A stretch of DNA of 64,000 nt from Xylanibacter rarus (GCF_001275135.1 NZ_LFQU01000001.1:248001-312000), one strand, 5' to 3'; counted from the first letter of the stretch, positions 1 through 8,703 are shown. Numbers and translations: made by a program. The notes: a model not told the origin generated them from the letters alone.

Positions 1-1284
1 ATTGGCGTCGGTCCGGAGATAAGCCGTTGTGCCGATGAGATAATGATAGAAGAGAAGTACTTCTTTGACGACTGCAACTCGTTTATCGGAAGCACCGTGT
101 TCAGATCGCTGCGCGACGAGGTGATACTGCTCAAAGGCTCGCGCAAGTTCTCGTTCGACAGACTTACAGAGCTGCTTGAGCAGAAAGTGCATGAAACGAT
201 ACTGGAGGTGAACCTCAATTCTGTTGTAAAGAACCTGAATTACTACCGTTCTTACATGAAGCCTACCACCAAGCTGGTGTGCATGGTTAAGGCTGATGCC
301 TACGGCGCAGGATCAGTAGAGGTGGCAAAGACCCTGCAGGACCATCGCGTTGACTATCTTGCCGTTGCCGTTGCCGACGAAGGCGTGACGCTGAGAAAGA
401 ACGGCATAACGTGCAACATAATGATAATGAACCCGGAGATGACGGCCTTCAAGACAATGTTCGACTATAAACTTGAGCCTGAGGTCTACAGCTTCCGCCT
501 TCTTGATGCCCTTGTAAAGGCTGCACAGAAAGAGGGAATAACCGGATATCCGGTACACATAAAGCTCGACACAGGTATGCACCGCCTTGGCTTCGACCCG
601 CGTTGCGACATGGACGAGCTTATCAGTCGCCTGAAGCATCAGAACGCAATAATACCGCGCTCGGTGTTCTCACACTTTGTTGGTTCAGACAGCGACGACT
701 TCGACAACTTCTCTGCCATGCAGTTTAAGCTGTTCGATGAAGGCAGCAAGAAACTTCAGTCGGCATTCAGCCACAAGATATTGCGCCACATGGACAACTC
801 AGCCGGCATAGAGCACTTCCCGGAGCGGCAGATGGACATGTGCCGCCTGGGTCTAGGCCTGTACGGCATCGACAGCCGCGACAATTCTGTATTGAATACG
901 GTCAGCACGCTGAAGACCACCATACTGCAGATACACCATGTGCCGAAGGAAGATACAGTGGGCTACAGCCGTAAGGGTGTGCTCACCCGCGACAGCGTTA
1001 TCGGTGCCATACCTATCGGATATGCCGACGGACTTAACCGCCGCCTGGGTTGCGGCCATTGCTACTGCCTTGTCAATGGCCAGAAAGCGCCTTATGTGGG
1101 CAACATCTGTATGGACGTGGCCATGATAGACCTTACAGGAATAGACTGTAAGGAGGGCGACACCGTGGAGATATTCGGCGAGCATCTGCCTGTAACGGTG
1201 CTGTCGGACGTGCTTGGGACAATACCTTACGAGGTGCTTACAAGCATAAGCAACCGCGTAAAGAGAGTTTATTTTCAAGATTAG
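1..1284 (+). CDS. murF-alr: MurF-Alr bifunctional enzyme, 3' part (alanine racemase domain)
   Basis: The frame is open from base 1, so the start lies outside the window; 427 residues are visible. The first ~55 residues look like the tail of MurF (ending near LLKGSRKFSF), and the rest is a PLP-dependent alanine racemase. Visible racemase marks are the PLP lysine in MVKADAYGAG (Lys codon 289-291), the catalytic tyrosine in VGYSRKG, and the IGYADGLNR and GNICMD blocks. In Bacteroidetes MurF (UDP-MurNAc-tripeptide:D-Ala-D-Ala ligase) is commonly fused to Alr, so one cytoplasmic protein makes D-alanine and adds D-Ala-D-Ala to the peptidoglycan precursor. Calling it the fusion rather than Alr alone is an inference from the upstream residues. 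No clear terminator follows; the next gene has its own promoter. Confidence 0.9.
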   Translation: MGVGPEISRCADEIMIEEKYFFDDCNSFIGSTVFRSLRDEVILLKGSRKFSFDRLTELLEQKVHETILEVNLNSVVKNLNYYRSYMKPTTKLVCMVKADAYGAGSVEVAKTLQDHRVDYLAVAVADEGVTLRKNGITCNIMIMNPEMTAFKTMFDYKLEPEVYSFRLLDALVKAAQKEGITGYPVHIKLDTGMHRLGFDPRCDMDELISRLKHQNAIIPRSVFSHFVGSDSDDFDNFSAMQFKLFDEGSKKLQSAFSHKILRHMDNSAGIEHFPERQMDMCRLGLGLYGIDSRDNSVLNTVSTLKTTILQIHHVPKEDTVGYSRKGVLTRDSVIGAIPIGYADGLNRRLGCGHCYCLVNGQKAPYVGNICMDVAMIDLTGIDCKEGDTVEIFGEHLPVTVLSDVLGTIPYEVLTSISNRVKRVYFQD

Positions 1285-1366
1285 GCTTTATTTTAAAGCC
1301 TTTTCTTGTTTATGGTGTTTATACTATTTTAACAAATACGGCTGTATCGGTTAAGAAAAAAAGTGT

Positions 1367-1374
1367 TACCTTTG
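1367..1374 (+). promoter_or_regulatory. -7 promoter box for the MFS gene
   Basis: TACCTTTG fits the Bacteroidetes -7 consensus TAnnTTTG and lies 43 bp before the chosen ATG. No good TTTG was seen at -33. Confidence 0.55.
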
Positions 1375-1417
1375 CACAAACTATTGCTTGAAACAAAATA
1401 CTATTAATCAAATAAAA

Positions 1418-2866
1418 ATGAATCCTATTCAAACTACTAAAATGACCAACTTCCGTTGGGTAATTTGTGCTTTGCTTTTCTGCGCTACGACAGTCAATTA
1501 TCTTGACCGTCAGGTGCTGTCGCTTACGTGGAAAGACTTTATAGCACCCGAGTTCCACTGGAATGATGCTCATTATGGCATGATTACCGGTTTCTTCTCT
1601 GTCTTTTATGCTGTGGCTTGTCTGTTTGCAGGTAAGTTTGTCGACTGGATGGGCATAAAGAAAGGATATCTTTGGGCTATCTTTATATGGTCGCTCGGTG
1701 CATGTATGCACGCAGGATGCGGCTGGGTTACTATGGAGGTTGAGGGCCTCGACTCAATAGAAGCTCTCCGTGCCGTTGAGGCTGGAAGCACAATGGCCGT
1801 TGCCATTGCAACGCTCAGCGTATGGCTCTTCCTCGTTTGCCGTGCCATCCTTGCTCTCGGTGAAGCAGGAAACTTCCCCGCAGCCATCAAGGTTACGGCT
1901 GAATACTTCCCTAAGAAAGACCGCGCTTTTGCAACTTCAATCTTTAATTCAGGTGCGTCTGTCGGTGCTTTGGCAGCTCCGCTTACCATCCCTGTCCTTG
2001 CCAAGCATTTCGGTTGGGAGATGGCGTTCATCATCATCGGTGCGATTGGTTTCGTGTGGATGTTCTTCTGGGCACATCTTTATGAGAAACCTGAAAACTC
2101 TAAGAGAGTAAACAAGGCAGAGCTTATATATATCAATCAGGACGAAAAAGAGGAGCCTGCTTCAGCTGAGGCTAAAGAGGAAAAGACTATTCCGTTCATG
2201 CAGTGCTTCAAGTATAAGCAGACATGGTCGTTCGTAGTAGGTAAGTTCTTCACCGACGGTGTTTGGTGGTTCTATCTGTTCTGGGCTCCGGCTTATTTCT
2301 CAGACCAGTTCGGTTATGAGTCTTCTTCAACAATGGGTATGGCTCTTATCTTTGTGCTTTATCTCATTGTTACCATATTGTCAATCTACGGCGGTTACCT
2401 GCCTAAACTGTTTGTTGAGAAGAAGGGCATGGGTCCTTATGCAGGCCGTATGCGCGCTATGCTTATCTTTGCATTCTTCCCGCTGTTCGCGCTGTTCGCT
2501 CAGCCGCTTGGTGCAAATTCTGCATGGTTCCCCGCAATCATCATCGGTCTTGCCGGTGCAGGTCATCAGGCTTGGTCTGCCAACCTGTTCTCTACAATCG
2601 GTGATATGTTCCCCAAATCAACTATCGCAACCATTACAGGTATAGGCGCTATGGCCGGTGGTATCGGTTCACTGCTTATCAACCTCGGTGCAGGTGAGCT
2701 GTTCACTTATGCTGAGGGCATGGGTTCAGCCTTCTCGTTCCTCGGTATGGAAGGCAAACCGGGTGCATATATGATTGTATTCTGCATCTGCGCCGTTGCT
2801 TATCTGCTGGCTTGGGTTATAATGAAGGCCCTGGTTCCGAAGTATAAGCCAATCGTTGTTGAATAA
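1418..2866 (+). CDS. MFS transporter, hexuronate (ExuT-like) family
   Basis: The 482-residue protein has about twelve hydrophobic segments. Its N-terminus, with NYLDRQVLS just after the first membrane segment, and the GEAGNFPAAIK block in the fourth to fifth segments are typical of the anion:cation symporter branch of the major facilitator superfamily (ExuT, galactonate and glucarate permeases). The likely role is proton-coupled import of a hexuronate or similar sugar acid across the inner membrane; the substrate is inferred from the family only. The frame also has a TTG ten codons upstream (1388), but the ATG at 1418 leaves a normal N-terminus and lies after the promoter. The gene stands alone, with its own promoter and a strong terminator. 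Confidence 0.85.
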   Translation: MNPIQTTKMTNFRWVICALLFCATTVNYLDRQVLSLTWKDFIAPEFHWNDAHYGMITGFFSVFYAVACLFAGKFVDWMGIKKGYLWAIFIWSLGACMHAGCGWVTMEVEGLDSIEALRAVEAGSTMAVAIATLSVWLFLVCRAILALGEAGNFPAAIKVTAEYFPKKDRAFATSIFNSGASVGALAAPLTIPVLAKHFGWEMAFIIIGAIGFVWMFFWAHLYEKPENSKRVNKAELIYINQDEKEEPASAEAKEEKTIPFMQCFKYKQTWSFVVGKFFTDGVWWFYLFWAPAYFSDQFGYESSSTMGMALIFVLYLIVTILSIYGGYLPKLFVEKKGMGPYAGRMRAMLIFAFFPLFALFAQPLGANSAWFPAIIIGLAGAGHQAWSANLFSTIGDMFPKSTIATITGIGAMAGGIGSLLINLGAGELFTYAEGMGSAFSFLGMEGKPGAYMIVFCICAVAYLLAWVIMKALVPKYKPIVVE

Positions 2867-2890
2867 TAATCTTATTTAAGATAAATCCAA

Positions 2891-2923
2891 AGAGGAGAAT
2901 GCGTAGGCGTTCTCCTCTTTTTT
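2891..2923 (+). terminator. Intrinsic terminator after the MFS gene
   Basis: A 9-bp stem (AGAGGAGAA with TTCTCCTCT) around a 10-base loop runs straight into a T tract. Confidence 0.9.
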
Positions 2924-3071
2924 CGTATGTATATATATCCTTATTCTTTAGTTCCTGAAAAGCAGAAAACAGGTTAACGGCAAACTAATGATATTTTAAC
3001 ATTACAGAATAGGGGTATTTCCTGCCTTGCGTGTTAAATGATAAATTAATTATCTTAATACATATTTTAGT

Positions 3072-3734
3072 ATGAAGAAGATTTTATTCACATCGCTTTT
3101 ATTTTTGTCATTTTGTATGGTGGCAAAAGCGCAAGATTTCAGAGTGGGAGCAACGGCAGGTTATAATCTCAGTTCTCCGAGTGGTTATAATGCTCAGTCA
3201 GGTTTTCATGCCGGCCTAAAGGGTGAACTTGGCCTTCCGCAGGTTACAAAAGGACTTTATTTGGACTTTGGACTGATGCTGTCTTCTTATGGATGGAAGT
3301 CACCCAGTTATTATTACAGCGGATATAACATTTCCCGGTTAGATGAAACAACTAATAATAACACTTTTGATTATAAGTTCAGTCCTTATTATTTGAATAT
3401 TCCGGTTCATATTGGATATAAGTTTTCCGTTGGGCGTAATGTAAGCCTGTTTGTTAATGCCGGACCATATTTTAACATCGGTTTGTTTGGCAAATCTACA
3501 ATGACTGTTACAGATGGCAAGGGCACTTCTACGACGAAAAATGCATCAGACAATTTGTTCAGTGACAAAGTCTTAGACCGTTTCGACTGGGGACTGGGCT
3601 TCCGTGCCGGAGCAGAAATAGCCCGCCATGTTCAGCTTTCCGTTGGATATGATTGGGGAATGAAGAATGTTAATAAGACAGGCACAGACTGCAAGAACAG
3701 AACATTCACGGCATCTTTTGCTTATTTATTCTGA
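3072..3734 (+). CDS. Outer membrane beta-barrel protein (porin family)
   Basis: The 220-residue product starts with a clear signal peptide (about residues 1-20, ending AKA before QDF). Alternating hydrophobic strands rich in Tyr and Gly follow, with the strand patterns VGATAGYNLS and WGLGFRAGAEIA, and the protein ends in an aromatic residue (TASFAYLF), as expected for insertion into the outer membrane. The length fits the small eight-stranded barrels of the PF13568-type family, common in Bacteroidetes and mostly without a known function. It has its own terminator and no obvious operon partner. The barrel fold is well supported; nothing indicates a specific ligand. Confidence 0.8.
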   Translation: MKKILFTSLLFLSFCMVAKAQDFRVGATAGYNLSSPSGYNAQSGFHAGLKGELGLPQVTKGLYLDFGLMLSSYGWKSPSYYYSGYNISRLDETTNNNTFDYKFSPYYLNIPVHIGYKFSVGRNVSLFVNAGPYFNIGLFGKSTMTVTDGKGTSTTKNASDNLFSDKVLDRFDWGLGFRAGAEIARHVQLSVGYDWGMKNVNKTGTDCKNRTFTASFAYLF

Positions 3735-3742
3735 AAAGTATA

Positions 3743-3773
3743 TAAGTTCACTTAACGAGTGAACTTATTTTTT
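3743..3773 (+). terminator. Intrinsic terminator after the barrel gene
   Basis: A perfect 10-bp stem (TAAGTTCACT with AGTGAACTTA) with a 5-base loop is followed by six T. Confidence 0.9.
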
Positions 3774-3804
3774 GCTGCCCTTATCAAAGGGCAGTTTGCG
3801 GTTT

Positions 3805-4021
3805 GGTAATAAAAATAAAACAAGTTTTATTTTGTATTGCTCTCACATTTCGCTGTCTTTAGACAAGACAGGATGCGGCTCGGAAATAAAAATAAAACTT
3901 ATTTTATTTTGTATTGCACTCACCTTTCTTTATCTTTAGATAAGATAGGATGCGGCTCGGTAATAAAAATAAAACAAGTTTTATTTTGTATTACTCTCGC
4001 CTTTCACTATCTTTGCGGACG
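3805..4021 (+). repeat. Tandem array of 77-bp promoter-bearing repeats (array A)
   Basis: Two full 77-bp units (3805-3881 and 3882-3958) and a third, gene-proximal unit (3959-4021) lie head to tail. Each unit holds an AT-rich dyad (AAAATAAAAC with GTTTTATTTT in units 1 and 3) whose right arm contains a TTTG -33 box, and a -7 position 19 bp downstream. The -7 position reads TGTCTTTA, TATCTTTA and TATCTTTG in units 1, 2 and 3, so only the last is a full consensus. In units 1 and 2 a second dyad covers the -7 box. A related array lies at 8600-8785. Confidence 0.85.
3985..4015 (+). promoter_or_regulatory. Promoter of the BtuB-like receptor gene
   Basis: TTTG at 3985-3988 and TATCTTTG at 4008-4015 are 19 bp apart, the full Bacteroidetes promoter form. 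It lies in the last unit of repeat array A. Confidence 0.8.
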
Positions 4022-4050
4022 TTTCGCGTAGGCGAAACGTTAATTTTTTA
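4019..4050 (+). promoter_or_regulatory. Hairpin with T-rich tail at the transcript 5' end
   Basis: A perfect 9-bp stem (ACGTTTCGC at 4019-4027 with GCGAAACGT at 4032-4040) with a 4-base loop is followed by TAATTTTTTA. It starts 4 bp after the -7 box, so the start of the RNA would fall in or just before it. It could act as an attenuator or as a stabilising 5' hairpin; which one cannot be told from sequence. Confidence 0.5.
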
Positions 4051-4065
4051 ATTATATCAAATTTT

Positions 4066-6135
4066 ATGTACAAAACAATTTTCAACAAGCGTGAAAGCTT
4101 TAAGTTCTCTCGTTTCGGCAACAAGGGCTATTCGCTCTTTTCTTGCCTGGGCAGAGAGGTGCTTATCGGCACGCTTAGTGTTGCCACTCTTACCTATGCC
4201 AAGGCCGACGGCATAAGCACCAGGGTAGAGAAGGTGGACAGCACTATGCAGACGACCGGTGAGACCGTGATGCTCGACGAGGTGGACGTTACGGCTTCGC
4301 GCGCGCCGCTGACAGGAGGCCATGCGGCGAGAATTGTAAACGTACTCGGGCGCGACGAGATTGCCGCTGCCCCTGTGCAAAGTGTTAACGACTTGCTCAA
4401 GTATGCCGCAGGCGTGGATGTCAGGCAGCGAGGCCCTATCGGGGCACAGACCGACATCAGCATACGCGGAGGCACCAGCGAGCACATCGCCGTCTTGCTT
4501 AACGGCATAAACATCTGCGACCCGCAGACTGGGCACAACGCCTTAGACCTGCCCGTGGATATAAGCGAGATTGAGCGGATTGAAGTGCTTGAGGGACCTG
4601 CCGGAAGAGCCTACGGAACATCGTCGCTTGTGGGCGTAATCAACATTGTTACAAAGCTCGGAGCAAAAAGCAGTGCCGATGTTCATGCCGAAGGAGGATC
4701 GTTTGGCTATCTGGCTGCCGGAGGACGTGTTAATCTGAAGCAAGACAAGTGGAACAATCAGCTGAGCGCGGGCTATACGCGCAGCGACGGCTGGCTGCGA
4801 AGCAAGAGCGGACGCCTCAACGCCGACTATGAAGGCGCGAGGGCATTCTATCAGGGACGTTATGATGACGACCACCTCACGATAGGATGGCACGCCGGAG
4901 TTAGCGACAAGGGATGGGGCAGCAATACGTTCTACAGTCTTCTGTCCGACGAGCAGTATGAGCATACCACAAAATATTTCACGGCCGTTCAGGCCGAGAC
5001 GAAAGGAGGCAAGTTCCACTTCCGGCCGTCTATTTACTGGAACCGTTTTCAAGACCGTTATGAGTTTTACAGAGGAGCGCCCGACAAGTCGCCCTTCAAC
5101 TATAACCGCACCGATGTGTTCGGATTTAACCTCAACAGCTGGTTCGACTGGATTTTGGGGCGCACAGCCTTCGGAGCCGAATTCCGCAACGAAGACCTTG
5201 TGAGCGGAAACCTCGGCGAGCCGCTCGACAATCCGATACACATCCACGGCACCGACCGCAACTATGCCTACGGTCTTAACCGAAGCAACCTCAGTTTTTA
5301 TCTTGAACACAACGTCATCCTTAAGCGTTTCACTCTTTCCGCCGGCTTTACGGCCGTTAAGAACACATGGAACGAGATGCCGTTCAAAATTTATCCCGGC
5401 GTTGACGTCAGCTACAGGATAGGGCAGAACTGGAAGGTGTTTGCATCTTACAACATATCGTTGCGCATGCCGTCGTTCACCGAACTTTATTATTCGGTAG
5501 ATGGACACAAGGCCGATAAATATCTGAAACCCGAGGAGATGAGTGCCGTTGAGGGAGGCGTCAGGTATGTTTCAGAAGGAATAACCGGTACACTGTCGGT
5601 TTATCATCATCATGGAACAAACATGATCGACTGGATAATGGACACCTCGCTTGGCGAGGACGCTGTGTGGACATCGGTTAATCATGCCGAGATTAACTCA
5701 ACGGGCTTCGAGGCTTCGCTGAAGTTCCGCTTCGCCAGTCTGCTGCCACGTCAGGATGTGCTGCGCACGTTAAATGTGTCCTACAGCTACATCGACCAGA
5801 GTCAGAACAAGGAGCCGGGCGTGCAGTCGCTTTATGCCCTCGAGTATCTAAGGCATAAGCTCGTGGCAGGTCTCGGCCTGCACATAGTGAGCGCCCTTAA
5901 CCTAAATGTCAACTATCGCTATCAGTATCGCGTAGGGTCATACACCGACCCGCAGGGTGTGTCTGTCACTTATAAGCCCTATTCGCTTGTAGACGCACGT
6001 CTGTCGTGGGACAAGTCGCACTACAGCGTCTATGTAGAGGCCAACAACCTGTTTGATGCCACCTATGTCGACTATGGCAACGTGCCTCAGCCCGGCTTGT
6101 GGGTTATGGCAGGAGTAAGATGGAACGTTTGGTGA
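4066..6135 (+). CDS. TonB-dependent receptor, BtuB-like
   Basis: The 689-residue protein has a TonB-box-like DEVDVTA near residue 72, a plug domain (about 75-185; RGGTSEHIAVLLNG and IERIEVLEGPAGRAYG) and a 22-strand-type barrel ending in aromatic WNVW. Single-plug receptors of this size without a carboxypeptidase-like N-terminal domain resemble the vitamin B12 receptor BtuB. The first ~47 residues form an unusually long leader: a polar stretch with FSRFGNKGYSLFSCLGRE comes before the hydrophobic core, as in several Bacteroidetes BtuB-type receptors. It would import a scarce ligand through the outer membrane using TonB energy. B12 or cobinamide is a guess supported by the B12-dependent reductase nearby, but no cobalamin riboswitch was found upstream. 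Confidence 0.82.
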   Translation: MYKTIFNKRESFKFSRFGNKGYSLFSCLGREVLIGTLSVATLTYAKADGISTRVEKVDSTMQTTGETVMLDEVDVTASRAPLTGGHAARIVNVLGRDEIAAAPVQSVNDLLKYAAGVDVRQRGPIGAQTDISIRGGTSEHIAVLLNGINICDPQTGHNALDLPVDISEIERIEVLEGPAGRAYGTSSLVGVINIVTKLGAKSSADVHAEGGSFGYLAAGGRVNLKQDKWNNQLSAGYTRSDGWLRSKSGRLNADYEGARAFYQGRYDDDHLTIGWHAGVSDKGWGSNTFYSLLSDEQYEHTTKYFTAVQAETKGGKFHFRPSIYWNRFQDRYEFYRGAPDKSPFNYNRTDVFGFNLNSWFDWILGRTAFGAEFRNEDLVSGNLGEPLDNPIHIHGTDRNYAYGLNRSNLSFYLEHNVILKRFTLSAGFTAVKNTWNEMPFKIYPGVDVSYRIGQNWKVFASYNISLRMPSFTELYYSVDGHKADKYLKPEEMSAVEGGVRYVSEGITGTLSVYHHHGTNMIDWIMDTSLGEDAVWTSVNHAEINSTGFEASLKFRFASLLPRQDVLRTLNVSYSYIDQSQNKEPGVQSLYALEYLRHKLVAGLGLHIVSALNLNVNYRYQYRVGSYTDPQGVSVTYKPYSLVDARLSWDKSHYSVYVEANNLFDATYVDYGNVPQPGLWVMAGVRWNVW

Positions 6136-6217
6136 CATCAATAGACCTTTCAGCGTGTCTGTCTCCGTCTGCATCAATAATGCATTGCTGTTGACAGCAT
6201 GTTGAAAAACATAAAAT

Positions 6218-6252
6218 AAGTGGGCTGTTTGCGTATCGTAAACGGCCCACTT
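6218..6252 (+). terminator. Terminator-like hairpin after the BtuB-like gene
   Basis: A 13-bp stem with one G-U pair (AAGTGGGCTGTTT with AAACGGCCCACTT) lies 83 bp after the stop codon. Its T tail is short. Confidence 0.6.
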
Positions 6253-6261
6253 TCGTATCAA

Positions 6262-6395
6262 AACTCGGCCACTTTTGCATCGTAACTCTATCGGTTTCAG
6301 TCCGAAAGCAAACAGCTTGCTTTTGCTTAATGTATTTCTTTTTTGTGATGTCGGCGTTTCGTAAGTGTAATTATTTTCTGATGTTTTGCTTACAA
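6262..6395 (+). repeat. Degenerate copy of the dispersed 95-bp hairpin element
   Basis: Bases 6262-6280 match the left arm and loop of the hairpin at 21059 and 38134 (AACTCGGCCACTTTTGCAT), but the right arm is missing. Weak matches to the element's flank follow, including TTTTGCTTACA near 6384. It lies downstream of the receptor gene in the same direction. Confidence 0.5.
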
Positions 6396-6452
6396 TTTTC
6401 GGAGATGTTTTTGTCTGTCATTTGTTTTTAATAAATAAATCCCCTTTAATTG

Positions 6453-6484
6453 TTTGTCTATTTATTAATTTTTGTATATTTTTG
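6453..6484 (+). promoter_or_regulatory. Promoter of the 6641 lipoprotein gene
   Basis: TTTG at 6453-6456 and TATTTTTG at 6477-6484 are 20 bp apart. This leaves a leader of about 150 bases. Between 6136 and 6640 I otherwise see only the terminator hairpin and the degenerate repeat. Confidence 0.65.
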
Positions 6485-6640
6485 CAAAAACTCCAAGCTA
6501 AACAGACATTTAGCAGAGATATTTGCCTGGAGTGTAGAACAGGGGGATAAAACTCGTAAATCTGGTGTTGAGAATGATGTCAGCTGTTTCAGACAGCATA
6601 AGTGTATAATGAGAATGAAAACTGTGACAAAACAAAAACT

Positions 6641-8323
6641 ATGAAGAAAATCTATTACATTCTGCCAATCGTACTATTGGTTATGAACGTTCTGTCAGGC
6701 TGTACTGACAGCGAAGAGGAACAAGGTCCTGTGGTTGTTGAAGTTGATGACGAAGAGATGCTTCGTCAAGGTTGGAAATGGGCTGTAGCCTTGGACAATG
6801 ACTTGCGGATGCAGTGCTCTCCAGATATTGTCAACGGAGGGTATGTCATGCAGATGACCGACATGGACAGTTATGATGCCGTATTTGTTTTCGACGACAA
6901 ATGCCGTGTCAGAGAAGCGTGCATCAACTCTGTGTGGTATTATTTCTTTGTTCGTGACAACACTCTGAACGTCTCTTATTTAGGAGATTCTTGGATGCAT
7001 GAGTCTTTCGACTTCAATGTGCAAGAACCAATTTTGGGAAATCCTTTTGAGAAAATGACCGAAAACCTTAAAACCGTTTATAAGACAGTGTCTTTGCTGC
7101 CCATGCCTGTAAAGACAAACATCAACGACTTGTTTGCAGCCGTTGATAGAGGCGAATATAACACATCTTCTGCGCCTGACGATGACGCGGACATCAAAAA
7201 CTTCTGTGAAGTTGTATATTATTACGAAGCGTGGAACCAAGACTTGCGTGACGACCTTTTCGGAAAAGGGCTGTTGCTGCATTATAAACATGAGCGTACA
7301 ACATACAGCAATAAAATAGGAATAGCATTAGATCCTGTAAACAATAAAACGTTCAACCGCGGCTATGGCTCAGGCCGTTATGGAGAGGAGATGGATAACA
7401 AAGTATACTGCGGTCTGGTTTTCGGCAGCTCGCCTGATGTGGCGTTGGGTAACTACGAATGTAAGACTAACCTGGTGCCGGCGGAGCCAGAGGACGGTTA
7501 TGTTTGGGTGGATGTTCCGGAGAATATGGAGAGCAAAGCCTATTATGTCCGTGCTTTCATGGTGTCAGAGCAGGAAAAGGATAAGGTGGAGCGCGGCGAA
7601 TACATACCTCCTCATCTTGTGCGCTTTGAAAAAGACGGTCCAGACAATTTGAAGATTTTTTATGGAGGCGAGATCGTGATGGATAATTTTGTGGTTGTCA
7701 ACGAGCCTGTCGTAGATGGCGCGCTTAAAGTCAATCTGTCTGGCCATCTCTCTGTTCCTGACTATCTTGCGGAATATGGATTTGAGCTGAATTTTAGATT
7801 GGTGGGAGACCATAGCGGTGAATATGTAAATATAGTCTCACCGGGCAAGATAGACGAACATATCAGTATATGGAAAAATTATTTCAAAGAGTTTGACACA
7901 GAGAACTTCATAGCCCGTGGCTACTTTGAACTTTCAGTAAATGTAGGCTGGGTGTGCCTTGGCGTTGTTCCTTTTACGGTAGTATATGACAAGAAACCGT
8001 ATATCCGTTATACAGGTCTTACGCATGACGGCATGTCTGTAAAGATAAAAAGAAAAATAGACGGGGCATTATGGTTTGACGATGATGTGAATATAATGTG
8101 GGAAACCCCTAAAGGTCCTGTAGAATGTTCGTCTTATTTTGCCAGCGAGGGTGAGAGCGAATATAGCGAAGATATAGACGACACAAACCTTATCTCATAT
8201 CAGAGGAAGGCTTCCGGCGAGTATATGGAAGTCACCATAGACGGTAAGACGTTAAGGAGCAACCGCCTGATATTTGAGAGGGATGCTGACGGCATACGTA
8301 CAAATATATATTTAGAGGAATAA
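6641..8323 (+). CDS. Predicted lipoprotein of unknown function
   Basis: The 560-residue product begins MKKIYYILPIVLLVM with a lipobox ending LSGC, so it should be lipidated and attached to a membrane, probably the outer one. An acidic stretch follows the cysteine (DSEEE...EVDDEE). The rest is soluble, rich in aromatic residues and beta-type sequence, with no motif I recognise. The frame has a GTG 13 codons upstream (6602), but the ATG at 6641 gives a correct lipoprotein signal. It stands alone between its own promoter and a strong terminator. The function is unknown. Confidence 0.75.
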   Translation: MKKIYYILPIVLLVMNVLSGCTDSEEEQGPVVVEVDDEEMLRQGWKWAVALDNDLRMQCSPDIVNGGYVMQMTDMDSYDAVFVFDDKCRVREACINSVWYYFFVRDNTLNVSYLGDSWMHESFDFNVQEPILGNPFEKMTENLKTVYKTVSLLPMPVKTNINDLFAAVDRGEYNTSSAPDDDADIKNFCEVVYYYEAWNQDLRDDLFGKGLLLHYKHERTTYSNKIGIALDPVNNKTFNRGYGSGRYGEEMDNKVYCGLVFGSSPDVALGNYECKTNLVPAEPEDGYVWVDVPENMESKAYYVRAFMVSEQEKDKVERGEYIPPHLVRFEKDGPDNLKIFYGGEIVMDNFVVVNEPVVDGALKVNLSGHLSVPDYLAEYGFELNFRLVGDHSGEYVNIVSPGKIDEHISIWKNYFKEFDTENFIARGYFELSVNVGWVCLGVVPFTVVYDKKPYIRYTGLTHDGMSVKIKRKIDGALWFDDDVNIMWETPKGPVECSSYFASEGESEYSEDIDDTNLISYQRKASGEYMEVTIDGKTLRSNRLIFERDADGIRTNIYLEE

Positions 8324-8380
8324 TGAGAATAAACTGTGTCGTGTTCAAATGTGAACATAGATAATAATAATTATAAATTA

Positions 8381-8430
8381 AAAACAGCCTTATCAGATTC
8401 TTTTAGAGAAGTGATAAGGCTGTTTTTGTC
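8381..8430 (+). terminator. Terminator after the lipoprotein gene
   Basis: A perfect 15-bp stem (8381-8395 with 8412-8426; core ACAGCCTTATCA) has T residues after it and A residues before it, so it could work on both strands. Confidence 0.85.
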
Positions 8431-8672
8431 TGATAATTTAAACCTAAACCTGTCGTTATTCCGTATATGTGTTTAAATGAATCCTTATTCCTTATTATAT
8501 TGTTATGCAGGAAAAATAGCAAGTGGCAATCCGTTTAATATATCAGGATTCGGTCTTAATCCTAATGATTTAGGGCTAAGTTGGTTTTTCCATGGCTTTC
8601 TTCGTGTGTTTCTCATTTTTAATAAGATAGGATGCGGCACGGCGCTTCAAAATAAAAAACTGCGTTTATAAT

Positions 8673-8703
8673 TTTGTACTGCTCTCACCTTTCACTATCT
8701 TTG
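8673..8703 (+). promoter_or_regulatory. Upstream promoter in repeat array B
   Basis: TTTG at 8673-8676 and TATCTTTG at 8696-8703 with a 19-bp spacer. It reads towards the 8803 gene, so that gene may have two promoters 77 bp apart. Confidence 0.6.

Noticed and set aside
3805-4021. CRISPR array
   Set aside because: The units are contiguous 77-bp tandem repeats with no unique spacers and no cas genes nearby; the internal boxes are promoters.
3837-4031. 64-codon frame on the plus strand
   Set aside because: It lies wholly in the 77-bp promoter repeats and repeats itself with them; its start and codons are a by-product of the repeat.
4016-4065. Cobalamin riboswitch upstream of the BtuB-like receptor
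   Set aside because: The leader is only ~45 bases and lacks the B12-box sequence; far too short.
6450-6644. 65-codon frame before the lipoprotein gene
   Set aside because: It overlaps the promoter and leader of the real gene and has no recognisable protein features.
8477-8671. 64-codon frame before array B
   Set aside because: It runs into the promoter repeat; no start signal or protein-like composition.
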